DNA from: JBIIUJ01 sp044340025
Lineage (GTDB): Bacteria > Pseudomonadota > Alphaproteobacteria > Caulobacterales > Aquidulcibacteraceae
Assembly: GCA_044340025.1 (NCBI GenBank)
Contig: JBIIUJ010000095.1
Coordinates: 1-10,075 of the forward strand
Direction of reading: 5' to 3'
Length of the DNA stretch: 10,075 nt
This document shows, piece after piece, positions 3,836-10,075 of this stretch (position 1 is the first letter of the stretch; each line of letters begins with the position of its first letter). A program made the position numbers and the translations under genes. Under the pieces are notes generated by a model. The model did not search any database. It was given only the letters and a program-made list of their open reading frames with translations, and was not told the DNA's origin.

Positions 3836-6370
3836 CTATTCTCGCGCTGCGAGCACGCGGGCCGGCGATTGGCCCAGCGCAGCCCAGCCCGCCGCAAGGC
3901 CCGCAAGCGTAAACGCCGCCAGGCAGCCCCCCGTGATGGTGGCCGCCAGCGCCAGATCGAGCCGCCAGTCTGCTTCCAGCGCCTGCACAACCGCGCCATA
4001 GGCCGCCGCCAGGCCAAGCCCTGCGCCCAGAACGGCGGCGGCGAGCCCGGCCAGCGCCTGCTCCAGCCCGAAGGCTGTGAGGATCTGGCCGCGCGTGGCG
4101 CCAAGCGTCTTGAGGATGGCTGCGTCATAAAGGCGCCGCCGGGCGCCGGAAGCGAGCGCGCCGGCCACAGCCGCCGCCCCCGCCAGAAGCGCCACTGCGG
4201 CCACCGCCTGAACCGCCAGCGCCAGGCTCTCGAACAGATCGCCGGCGGCAGCCAGCGCATCGCGCACCCGCACGACGCCGACAGTCGCAAACTCCGCCGC
4301 CAGCGCGCGGGTGATCGCCTCTTCCTGCTCGGGCGTGAAGCGGCCGATGGCGTAGTTGCGGGCCGCCGCGGCATCGAGCGGCCCTGGCGAAAAGATCGCG
4401 GCGAAATTGGCCCCGAAGCCCGACCAGTCCACCGTGCGCAGGCTTGTCACCTCCGCCTCCATCGGCGCGCCTAGAACCTGGAAGGTCACCCGGTCGCCTA
4501 TGCCTACGCCGATCCCGCGCGCGGCGTCCTCTTCCAGCGAAACAAGCAAAGGACCGGCATAGCCCTCCGGCCACCAGCCCCCGGCGGTCAGATTGGCGTT
4601 GGCCGGCGGCGCGCCGAGATAGGTGGCGCCGATCTCGTTTTCCACCACCCAGCGCTCGCTCGGCGTCACGCGGGCGGGGTCGATCGGCGCGCCATTGATG
4701 GCCGACACCCGCACGGTGAGGATGGGCGCGCGGGCGTAATCTTCCGGATCGGCTGGGCCGCCCAGCGCGCGTTCAACCGTCTGATCGAAGGCGATCGCCC
4801 GGTCGGCCGGGATTTCGGTGAACAGGATGGAGGGCGCGCGCGCCGGCGCGGTGTCGCGCACCTGCGTGACGAGATTGGATTGCACCTGCCCCAGCCCCGC
4901 CAGCAGCGCGAGGCCCAGCCCCAGCGCCGGCAGGGCGGCCGGGGCCAGCGAGCCTGGTCCGCCCACGCCCGAAAGCGCCAGCCGCATCGATCCGCTCGCC
5001 CGGTGCGCCAGGGCCCCGGCCACCCGCTGAGCCGCCTTACCCAGGCCATAGAACGCCACAAACGCCGCCAGCGCCCCGCCGCACAGCGCGGCGGCAAACA
5101 CTGGGTCGGGGCTTGTCAGCGCAAACACCCCCGCCAGCGCCAGCAGCGCCGCCACGCCTGCCGCCTGCTCCAGCCAGGGCGTGCGCCCCAGACCCAGCCC
5201 ACCGCGAAACAGCTCGGTCGGGGCGGTCGCGCGCGCCGCGCCCAGCGGCCAGAGCGCAAACGCCGCGGCCGCCAGAAGCCCGGCCGCCGCCGCCGCCCAC
5301 AGCGGCTGGGGGTAGACCGACAGCGCAATCGGAATCGGCAGCGCGGCGCCGAAGACCTGCGCGATCAGGAACGGCGTCGCAGCCCCCAACGCCACGCCGA
5401 TCAGCGCGCCAAGGCTGGCCAACGCAGCGATCTGCAGTCCGTAGGCGAGCCGGATATCGCCTGCCGAGGCGCCCAGCGTCTTCAGCACGGCGATCGATCC
5501 GCGCCGCCCCTCCAGATAGCCCGCAACCGCCCCGCGCACGCCCAGCCCGCCCGCCAGAAGCGCGGCGAACCCCACGCAGGACAGGAACAGCTCCAGCCGT
5601 TCCAGCAGCGTCTCCAGACCGTCGGCCGAGCGGGCGCGGTCGCGCAGGGCGGTCCCATCCTCCGGGAAGGCCTTTTCAAAGGCTGCTTTGGCCGCGGGCA
5701 GGCTCTGCCCCGGCGCGAGCTTCAGCCGCAGCGCGCTTGTGTAGAGCGATCCCGGTTGGCCGAGATTGAGCGGGGCGAAGGCGTCGAGCGCGGTGAGCAG
5801 GCGCGGCGCGAAGGCGAAGCCCCGGCCCAATGCATCCGGCTCGCTGATGATTTCGGCCCGGATTTCCACCACGCCAAACGGCAGCGCCACCCGGTCGCCC
5901 ACCCGCACGCCCAGCGCCTGAAGCAAGGCGGGCTCGGCCGCCGCGCCCCAGACGCCGTCGCGCTGGGCGAACGCTTCCGCCAGCGGCAGGGCAGGGCGCA
6001 ACACCACCACGCCTTCCAGCGGGTGCGCCTTGTCCACGCCGCGCACTTCCACAAGCCGTCGCACCGCGTCGGGCGCCTCGGCGCGCGACGCCATCGTGCG
6101 CGTGGCGCGGCTTTCGGAGAGGTCGCCATACCGGTCGAGCAGCGCGCGCTGCTCCGCGCTTGGCGTGCGCTGCTGGAGCGAGAGCATCAGGTCGCCGCCC
6201 AGAATGGCGCGCTGTTCGCGCTCCAGCCCGGTGCGAAACGCCGCCGAGACCGACCCGGATGCCGCGATGGCGGCCACGCCCACCGCCAGGCACAGGAGGA
6301 AAAGCCGGAAGCCGCGCAGGCCGCCGCGCAGCTCCGCTGCTGCAATCCGGCCCGCAAGCGCCAGCCGCAT
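3836..6370 (-). CDS. ybbP: YbbP-like FtsX/MacB-type ABC transporter permease
   Basis: Inner-membrane subunit of the YbbA-YbbP machine, 844 residues, the usual YbbP size. Hydrophobic helices can be drawn near residues 21-43, 262-284, 311-333, 355-378, 402-419, 424-442, 476-496, 714-738, 768-794 and 805-830: ten segments, with two large periplasmic regions at about 44-260 and 497-713. The two FtsX repeats each carry the coupling motif that contacts the ATPase (SIAVLKTLGAS at 292-302, AAILKTLGAT at 750-759), showing the internal duplication typical of YbbP. Type VII ABC systems of this sort transmit ATP-driven movement to the periplasm rather than moving solutes through a channel. The start ATG shares one base with the ybbA stop (TGATG), so the two are translationally coupled. 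Divergent tesA is the classical neighbour. The substrate is presumably hydrophobic or lipid-like, inferred from family and context. Confidence 0.93.
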   Translation of the reverse strand: MRLALAGRIAAAELRGGLRGFRLFLLCLAVGVAAIAASGSVSAAFRTGLEREQRAILGGDLMLSLQQRTPSAEQRALLDRYGDLSESRATRTMASRAEAPDAVRRLVEVRGVDKAHPLEGVVVLRPALPLAEAFAQRDGVWGAAAEPALLQALGVRVGDRVALPFGVVEIRAEIISEPDALGRGFAFAPRLLTALDAFAPLNLGQPGSLYTSALRLKLAPGQSLPAAKAAFEKAFPEDGTALRDRARSADGLETLLERLELFLSCVGFAALLAGGLGVRGAVAGYLEGRRGSIAVLKTLGASAGDIRLAYGLQIAALASLGALIGVALGAATPFLIAQVFGAALPIPIALSVYPQPLWAAAAAGLLAAAAFALWPLGAARATAPTELFRGGLGLGRTPWLEQAAGVAALLALAGVFALTSPDPVFAAALCGGALAAFVAFYGLGKAAQRVAGALAHRASGSMRLALSGVGGPGSLAPAALPALGLGLALLAGLGQVQSNLVTQVRDTAPARAPSILFTEIPADRAIAFDQTVERALGGPADPEDYARAPILTVRVSAINGAPIDPARVTPSERWVVENEIGATYLGAPPANANLTAGGWWPEGYAGPLLVSLEEDAARGIGVGIGDRVTFQVLGAPMEAEVTSLRTVDWSGFGANFAAIFSPGPLDAAAARNYAIGRFTPEQEEAITRALAAEFATVGVVRVRDALAAAGDLFESLALAVQAVAAVALLAGAAAVAGALASGARRRLYDAAILKTLGATRGQILTAFGLEQALAGLAAAVLGAGLGLAAAYGAVVQALEADWRLDLALAATITGGCLAAFTLAGLAAGWAALGQSPARVLAARE

Positions 6371-7050
6371 CAGGCCGCAAGCCGCCCGTCGGCCAGTGCG
6401 ATGCGCCGGTCGGCCTGCTGGGCCAAAGCGGCGTCGTGCGTGACAAGCACCAGTGCTGCGCCGCCCTCGCGCGCGGCCGCAAACAGCAGATCGCGCACCG
6501 CTCCGCCGGCGGCGCTATCGAGATTGCCGGTCGGCTCGTCTGCGAAGATGATTTTCGGGTTGGCGGCGGCGGCGCGCGCCACCGCCACGCGCTGCTGTTC
6601 GCCGCCCGAAAGCTGGCTGGGGTAATGGGTCAGGCGCTGGGCGAGCCCCACGCGGGCGAGCGCGGCCTCCGCCTGCTCGCGTGCGGCCCGGCCGCTCGCC
6701 ACCCCGGCGACCTCCAGCGCGGTGGCCACATTCTCCCGCGCGGTCATGTTGGGCAGCAGGTGGAAGGCCTGAAACACCACGCCAACCCGCCCGCGCCGCA
6801 GCCGGGCGAGCGCGTCCTCCCCCTTGCCGGCCAGCTCCTCGCCCAGAAGCCGGACCGAGCCGCCGGTGGCGGGTTCCAGCCCGGCCGCGACGGCCAGAAG
6901 CGAGGACTTGCCCGAGCCGGACGGCCCCGTGACGGCCACGATCTCCCCGGCGGAGACGGCGGCGCTGACGCCACGCAGGATCTCCACCGGACCGGCGGCG
7001 CCGGGCAGCGTGAGGCGCACGTCTGTGAGCGCAAGGACAGGATCGGTCAT
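6370..7050 (-). CDS. ybbA: YbbA-like ABC transporter ATPase
   Basis: Cytosolic ATPase that powers the YbbP permease encoded immediately downstream. The 226-residue product has the full ABC set: Walker A GPSGSGKS at 42-49, Q-loop Gln94 in VVFQAFHLLPNMTARENV, signature LSGGEQQR at 147-154, Walker B IIFADEP at 167-173, D-loop GNLD at 175-178 and H-loop His205 in LVTHD. The HLLPNMTARENV stretch and LSGGEQQR place it in the LolD/MacB/YbbA group; the tesA neighbour and duplicated permease choose YbbA over LolD. The ORF extends upstream to 7209, but MTDPVLALTDVRL at 7050 is the natural family start, although no clear ribosome site precedes it. The 80-bp gap to tesA (7051-7130) must hold promoters for both directions; I see no convincing boxes in it. 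Confidence 0.95.
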   Translation of the reverse strand: MTDPVLALTDVRLTLPGAAGPVEILRGVSAAVSAGEIVAVTGPSGSGKSSLLAVAAGLEPATGGSVRLLGEELAGKGEDALARLRRGRVGVVFQAFHLLPNMTARENVATALEVAGVASGRAAREQAEAALARVGLAQRLTHYPSQLSGGEQQRVAVARAAAANPKIIFADEPTGNLDSAAGGAVRDLLFAAAREGGAALVLVTHDAALAQQADRRIALADGRLAA

Positions 7051-7130
7051 GGGGCGTGGGGCTTCGCGTCTTCGGGGAGAGGCACTAGATAGGGCCTGCG
7101 CCCGCCAAGGGCGAGAGGACCACGCCGCCC

Positions 7131-7763
7131 ATGCCCGCCCCCACCCGCCGTGCGATGCTTCTGGCGCCCGCAGCGCTTCTGCCACAGGCGGCGGCTGCGC
7201 AAACGACAAGCATCGTGGTGCTGGGTGACAGCCTGACCGCCGGGTTCGGCCTTCGCGCCGATCAGGCCTTTCCCGCCCGGCTGGAAGCGCGCCTGAAGGC
7301 GCAGGGCTATGGCGTGCGGATCCAGAACGCAGGCGTCAGCGGCGACACCACCGCCGGCGGCCTCGCCCGGCTGGACTTTTCCGTGCCGCGGACGGCGCAA
7401 GGGGTTCTGGTCGCGCTCGGCGGCAACGACATGCTGCAAGGTCTTCCCGTCGCCGCCGCCCAGCGCAATCTGGACCAGATCCTGACGCGTCTGAAGGCGC
7501 GGGGCCAGCGTGTGGCGCTCTCGGGCATGCGCGCTCCGGCCAATTGGGGCGCCGCCTATCAGAAAAGCTTCGATGCGATCTATCCCGCGCTTGCCCGCAA
7601 GCATGGCGCCCCGCTCGATCCCTTTCTGCTGGAAGGGATCGCCCTCGACGCCAGGCTCAACCAGCAGGACGGGATTCACCCCAACGCCGTCGGCGCAGAC
7701 CGGATCGCAGCCCGGCTTGCGCCCTTCATCGTGCGCGCCTTCGCGCTGCGCCGCGCGGCATGA
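7131..7763 (+). CDS. tesA: TesA-like SGNH esterase/thioesterase/lysophospholipase
   Basis: A secreted hydrolase of acyl esters and thioesters, acting in the periplasm in its best-known homologue, E. coli TesA. The 210-residue product begins with a likely signal peptide (Arg-Arg at 6-7, hydrophobic 9-23, cleavage after AAA near 23). The SGNH blocks follow: GDSLTAGFG at 32-40 with nucleophile Ser34, block II around NAGVSGDTTAGG (66-77), GGND at 97-100 with Asn99, and DGIHPN at 180-185 with Asp180 and His183. AGAGGA lies 11 bases before ATG 7131, a slightly long gap; ATG 7155 is possible but would remove the charged start of the signal. The gene is divergent from ybbA-ybbP, as in E. coli, and its stop overlaps the start of the next ABC ATPase by ATGA, so it also heads a second transporter operon. 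Confidence 0.95.
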   Translation: MPAPTRRAMLLAPAALLPQAAAAQTTSIVVLGDSLTAGFGLRADQAFPARLEARLKAQGYGVRIQNAGVSGDTTAGGLARLDFSVPRTAQGVLVALGGNDMLQGLPVAAAQRNLDQILTRLKARGQRVALSGMRAPANWGAAYQKSFDAIYPALARKHGAPLDPFLLEGIALDARLNQQDGIHPNAVGADRIAARLAPFIVRAFALRRAA

Positions 7764-8491
7764 CCGGCGTGCCGCTGATCGAGGCCCAAGGGCTGGCGAA
7801 AGCGTTCGCCGGCCAGCCGGCGGTGCGCGGTGTCTCGTTTGCGCTGTCGGCGGGCGAGGTCGCCTGCGTGCTGGGCCCGAACGGGGCTGGCAAGACCACC
7901 ACCCTGCGCATGCTCGCCGGCGTGCTGGAGCCGGACGCCGGGGCGGCCCGTCTGGGCGGTCATGACGTGGTGCTGGCGCGGGCGCGGGCGCAGGCGCTGC
8001 TGGGCTATCTGCCCGAAGGCGCGCCTTTGCCGACAGACCTGTCGGCTCGTCTGCTTCTGCGCTTCCTTGCCGATGCGCTGGGCGCGCCGCGCGCGCGGGT
8101 GGAGGCGTCGGCGGCCGCAGTCGGCCTGACAGCGGTGCTGGACCGGCCGCTCGCCACCCTGTCGAAGGGCTATCGGCGCCGGGCGGCTCTGGCGGGGGCG
8201 CTTGTCCATGATCCGCCCGTCCTGCTGCTCGACGAGCCGATGGACGGGCTGGACCCGATCCAGAAGCAGCAGGCCCGCGCCCTGATCCGCGCGCTCGCGC
8301 CGGGCCGCGCGATTCTGATCTCAACCCACGCGCTCGACGACGCCATCGCGCTGGCCGACCGGATCCTGCTGATTGCGGGCGGAACCCTGGTGCTGGACGA
8401 GCCGGCGCGCGCCTTCGCGGCTCGGGGCGCCGCAGCGGGCGGGCTGGAAGCGGCCTTCGCCGCCCTGACGCAGGAGCCAGCCGCCGCATGA
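7760..8491 (+). CDS. ABC-2 type transporter ATPase, GldA-like
   Basis: ATP-binding subunit (243 residues) for the ABC-2 permease encoded next. Walker A GPNGAGKTT is at 39-47, GYLPEG at 82-87 occupies the Q-loop region with Glu86 where many ABC ATPases have Gln, the signature is LSKGYRRR at 134-141, Walker B VLLLDEP at 154-160 with MDGLDP after it, and the switch His190 is in STH. GYLPE and LSKGY are features of the ATPase group that serves GldF/GldG-type systems. The start ATG 7760 overlaps the tesA stop by four bases (ATGA); longer versions would run through tesA in another frame and are rejected. The C-terminal 25 residues are Ala-rich and carry no motif. Physiological substrate unknown: in Bacteroidetes the related proteins support gliding motility, but in proteobacteria the role is not settled. 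Confidence 0.93.
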   Translation: MTGVPLIEAQGLAKAFAGQPAVRGVSFALSAGEVACVLGPNGAGKTTTLRMLAGVLEPDAGAARLGGHDVVLARARAQALLGYLPEGAPLPTDLSARLLLRFLADALGAPRARVEASAAAVGLTAVLDRPLATLSKGYRRRAALAGALVHDPPVLLLDEPMDGLDPIQKQQARALIRALAPGRAILISTHALDDAIALADRILLIAGGTLVLDEPARAFAARGAAAGGLEAAFAALTQEPAAA

Positions 8492-9225
8492 GGCCGCTTG
8501 CCGCCATGACGATGCGCGAGCTTGCGGCCTATGCCCGCTCGCCGCTCGCCTTCGTTTTCACCGCGGTTTTCCTTGCGGCGACGGGCGCGCTCTGCCTCGA
8601 GATTGGCGGGCTGATCGATCTGGGCGTCGCCGACCTTGCTACGCTGTTTGCGTTTCTGCCCTGGCTGTTTCTGGTTTTCATGCCGGCGCTCGCCATGCGC
8701 CAGTGGGCCGAGGAAATCGCCAGCGGCGCGATCGAGACCACGCTCGCCCTGCCCGTGCCGCTCTGGGCGCTGGTGGCGGGCAAGTTTCTGGCCGCCTGGG
8801 CGGTGGCCGGCGCCGGCCTTGTGCTGACCATGCCGCTCTGGATTGCGATCAGCGTGCTGGGCGCGCCAGACCATGGCCCGATCGCTGTAGGCTATCTCAC
8901 CGCCTTTCTGATCGCCGGCGCCTATCTCGCGATCGGAGCGGCCGCGAGCGCGCTGTCCGGGTCGGCGGTGACGGCCTTTGTGGCGGCGGCAGGCATCGGC
9001 TTTGTCTTTACTGCGGCGGGCCTGCCTGTGGTGCTGGATGCCGCGCGCAGCTTGTTCGGCCCCGGCGCCAGCGATGCGATCGCCGCCTTCTCGCTGCTGG
9101 AAGCGATGGATGCCGGCGCGCGCGGCGTGATCGAGGCGCCGAGGCTGGTGTTTCTCCTCGGCCTGATCGGCTCCTTCCTGATGCTCGCCACAGTCTGGCT
9201 CGATGCGCGCCGGGGCGGGCGATGA
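8488..9225 (+). CDS. ABC-2 type permease, GldF-like
   Basis: Integral membrane subunit (245 residues) partnering the preceding ATPase. Six hydrophobic segments can be placed near 18-38, 52-70, 97-125, 133-157, 162-182 and 217-237. Between helices two and three is the family motif MPALAMRQWAEEIASGAIET (65-84) leading to the LALPVP turn, the ABC-2 coupling region. Before the last helix FSLLEAMDAGARGVIEAPRL (201-220) matches the GldF-type pattern in which an rGvi(d/e) segment precedes the last helix. ATG 8488 overlaps the ATPase stop by ATGA, and the 3' end overlaps the GldG-like gene in the same manner, so the subunits are probably made in fixed ratio. No cysteine cluster or extra domain is seen. 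Confidence 0.92.
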   Translation: MRPLAAMTMRELAAYARSPLAFVFTAVFLAATGALCLEIGGLIDLGVADLATLFAFLPWLFLVFMPALAMRQWAEEIASGAIETTLALPVPLWALVAGKFLAAWAVAGAGLVLTMPLWIAISVLGAPDHGPIAVGYLTAFLIAGAYLAIGAAASALSGSAVTAFVAAAGIGFVFTAAGLPVVLDAARSLFGPGASDAIAAFSLLEAMDAGARGVIEAPRLVFLLGLIGSFLMLATVWLDARRGGR

Positions 9226-10075
9226 GCCGGCGGCTTCTCGCCCTGATCGTCTCGCTCGCCGGGCTTGCGGGCCTGGTGTGCGCGACGCTTCTGGCGCAGG
9301 CCTTTCTGGCGACCGCGCGGATCGACGCCACGCAGGGCCGGCTCTACAGCCTCTCGCCCGGCACGCGCGCGATGCTGGCGCGGCTGGACGAGCCGATTAC
9401 CCTGACGCTCTATGTCAGCCAGGCGGCGGCCGACCAGGCGCCGGCGGCGCGGGCCCATGCTGCGCGGGTGCGCGCGCTTCTGCGGGCCTATGCCGGGGCC
9501 GGGGCAGGCAGGGTCCGGCTGGCGCTGCGCGACGCCGCCCCCTTCTCGCAGGCGGAGGATGACGCCATCGCCGCCGGCCTTCAGGGCGTGGCGCTGTTTG
9601 ACGGCGCAGACCCGCTTTATCTCGGCCTCGTCGCGCGCACCGCCGGCGGGGAGACGGCGACCCTGCCGTTTCTGGCGCCAGACCGCGACGCCGCGCTGGA
9701 ATACGAGATTTCGGCCCTGATCGCCGGTCTTGCGCGCCCGCAGCGGCCCCGCATCGCGGTGCTGACCAGCCTGCCCTGGCTGATGGGCGGCCCCGGCGCC
9801 GGGGAGCCGGCGCTGGTGATGCGCGAGCTTGGCGGCACCGCCGATCTGCTTGAACTGTCGGCCGACTTCCAGACCCTGCCGCCGGCTGACGTGGTGATGA
9901 TCGCCCATCCGCCGCCGCTGGGGCCGGCCCAGATCGGCGCGATCGAGGCCTATCTCGCGCGCGGCGGCAGGGCGCTCTTGCTGCTCGATCCAGCCGCGAT
10001 CACCGATGTGCGCCCCGGAGAGGCGGGCCCCTCCGCCTCCATCGATCGGCTGGGGCCGATCCTGCCGGCGCTCGG
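9222..10075 (+). CDS. GldG-like ABC auxiliary protein (3' end outside window)
   Basis: 284 codons are visible, open to the right edge. One hydrophobic segment at about 4-30 probably anchors the protein in the inner membrane, and the rest faces the periplasm. ARIDATQGRLYSLSPGTRAM at 31-50 is the characteristic GldG opening (D.T...LYSLS..T). It is followed by an ITLTLYVS strand and, near residues 145-165, LPFLAPDRDAALEYEISALI, matching the family's conserved E.GLEYELT-like block. A Rossmann-like part follows (RPRIAVLTSLPW, DVVMIAHPPPLGPAQIGAIE, RGGRALLLLDP), as in the GldG/IFT52-like domain. Homologues are about 450-650 residues and often have a second helix near the C-terminus, so roughly half or more is seen. 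The start ATG 9222 overlaps the permease stop by ATGA. A DUF4340 protein often follows this gene in related operons and may lie just beyond the edge. Confidence 0.88.
   Translation, partial: MSRRLLALIVSLAGLAGLVCATLLAQAFLATARIDATQGRLYSLSPGTRAMLARLDEPITLTLYVSQAAADQAPAARAHAARVRALLRAYAGAGAGRVRLALRDAAPFSQAEDDAIAAGLQGVALFDGADPLYLGLVARTAGGETATLPFLAPDRDAALEYEISALIAGLARPQRPRIAVLTSLPWLMGGPGAGEPALVMRELGGTADLLELSADFQTLPPADVVMIAHPPPLGPAQIGAIEAYLARGGRALLLLDPAAITDVRPGEAGPSASIDRLGPILPAL

Noticed and set aside
2841..4001. 386-codon plus-strand ORF opposite the BI-1 gene
   Set aside because: Its translation is a His/Arg/Gln-rich antisense shadow, and it crosses a strong terminator and a promoter region.
4880..6625. 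581-codon plus-strand ORF opposite ybbP and ybbA
   Set aside because: Antisense to two well-defined ABC genes with complete motifs; the Arg/Gln/His-rich product resembles no protein family.
7051..7130. Divergent promoter boxes between ybbA and tesA (TAGATA at 7086-7091) and a CGCCC/GGGCG hairpin at 7099-7113
   Set aside because: Promoters must exist here, but the boxes match consensus poorly and no -35 partner at proper spacing is convincing; the hairpin is only 5 bp in GC-rich DNA.
7047..8507. 486-codon minus-strand ORF opposite tesA and the Gld-like ATPase
   Set aside because: Pro/Arg/Ala-rich antisense translation, contradicted by intact SGNH and ABC motifs on the plus strand.

Overview
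The window is high-GC DNA with closely packed, long ORFs and short intergenic gaps. Gene content fits an alphaproteobacterium: moaC, a Bax-inhibitor-1 family membrane protein, a ybbA-ybbP pair divergent from tesA, and a GldA/F/G-like ABC cluster. The tRNA-Lys(CTT) fragment also fits. A member of the Maricaulales/Hyphomonadaceae type is a guess; no gene here fixes the genus.

Region 1 (1-837) is the end of an integrated mobile element. A tyrosine-recombinase integrase gene runs off the left edge on the minus strand. A roughly 160-bp stretch with several short direct repeats follows, then the 3' part of a tRNA-Lys(CTT) gene that lacks its acceptor 5' strand and D-arm. I read this as attR: the element lies to the left, beyond the window, and the chromosome resumes at about 838.

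Region 2 (863-2356, plus strand) holds a family-2 glycosyltransferase, then a VOC/glyoxalase-fold protein that carries a lipoprotein signal and has a second, well-supported internal start. Region 3 (2338-3680, minus strand) holds moaC (molybdopterin biosynthesis) and, upstream of it, a seven-helix Bax-inhibitor-1 family protein. A clear intrinsic terminator separates these two.

Region 4 (3836-10075) is an envelope-transport locus arranged around tesA. To its left and divergent are ybbA (ATPase) and ybbP (844-residue FtsX-type permease). TesA itself is a secreted SGNH esterase/thioesterase. To its right on the plus strand, joined by three successive 4-bp ATGA stop/start overlaps, are a GldA-like ATPase, a GldF-like ABC-2 permease and a GldG-like protein cut by the window end. 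The likely theme is ATP-driven handling of lipid or another hydrophobic envelope substrate, with TesA as the periplasmic hydrolase. The link between TesA and the Gld-like transporter is inferred from gene order only.

There is no CRISPR array, rRNA, complete tRNA or insertion sequence in the window, and no gene-free stretch exceeds 300 bases.
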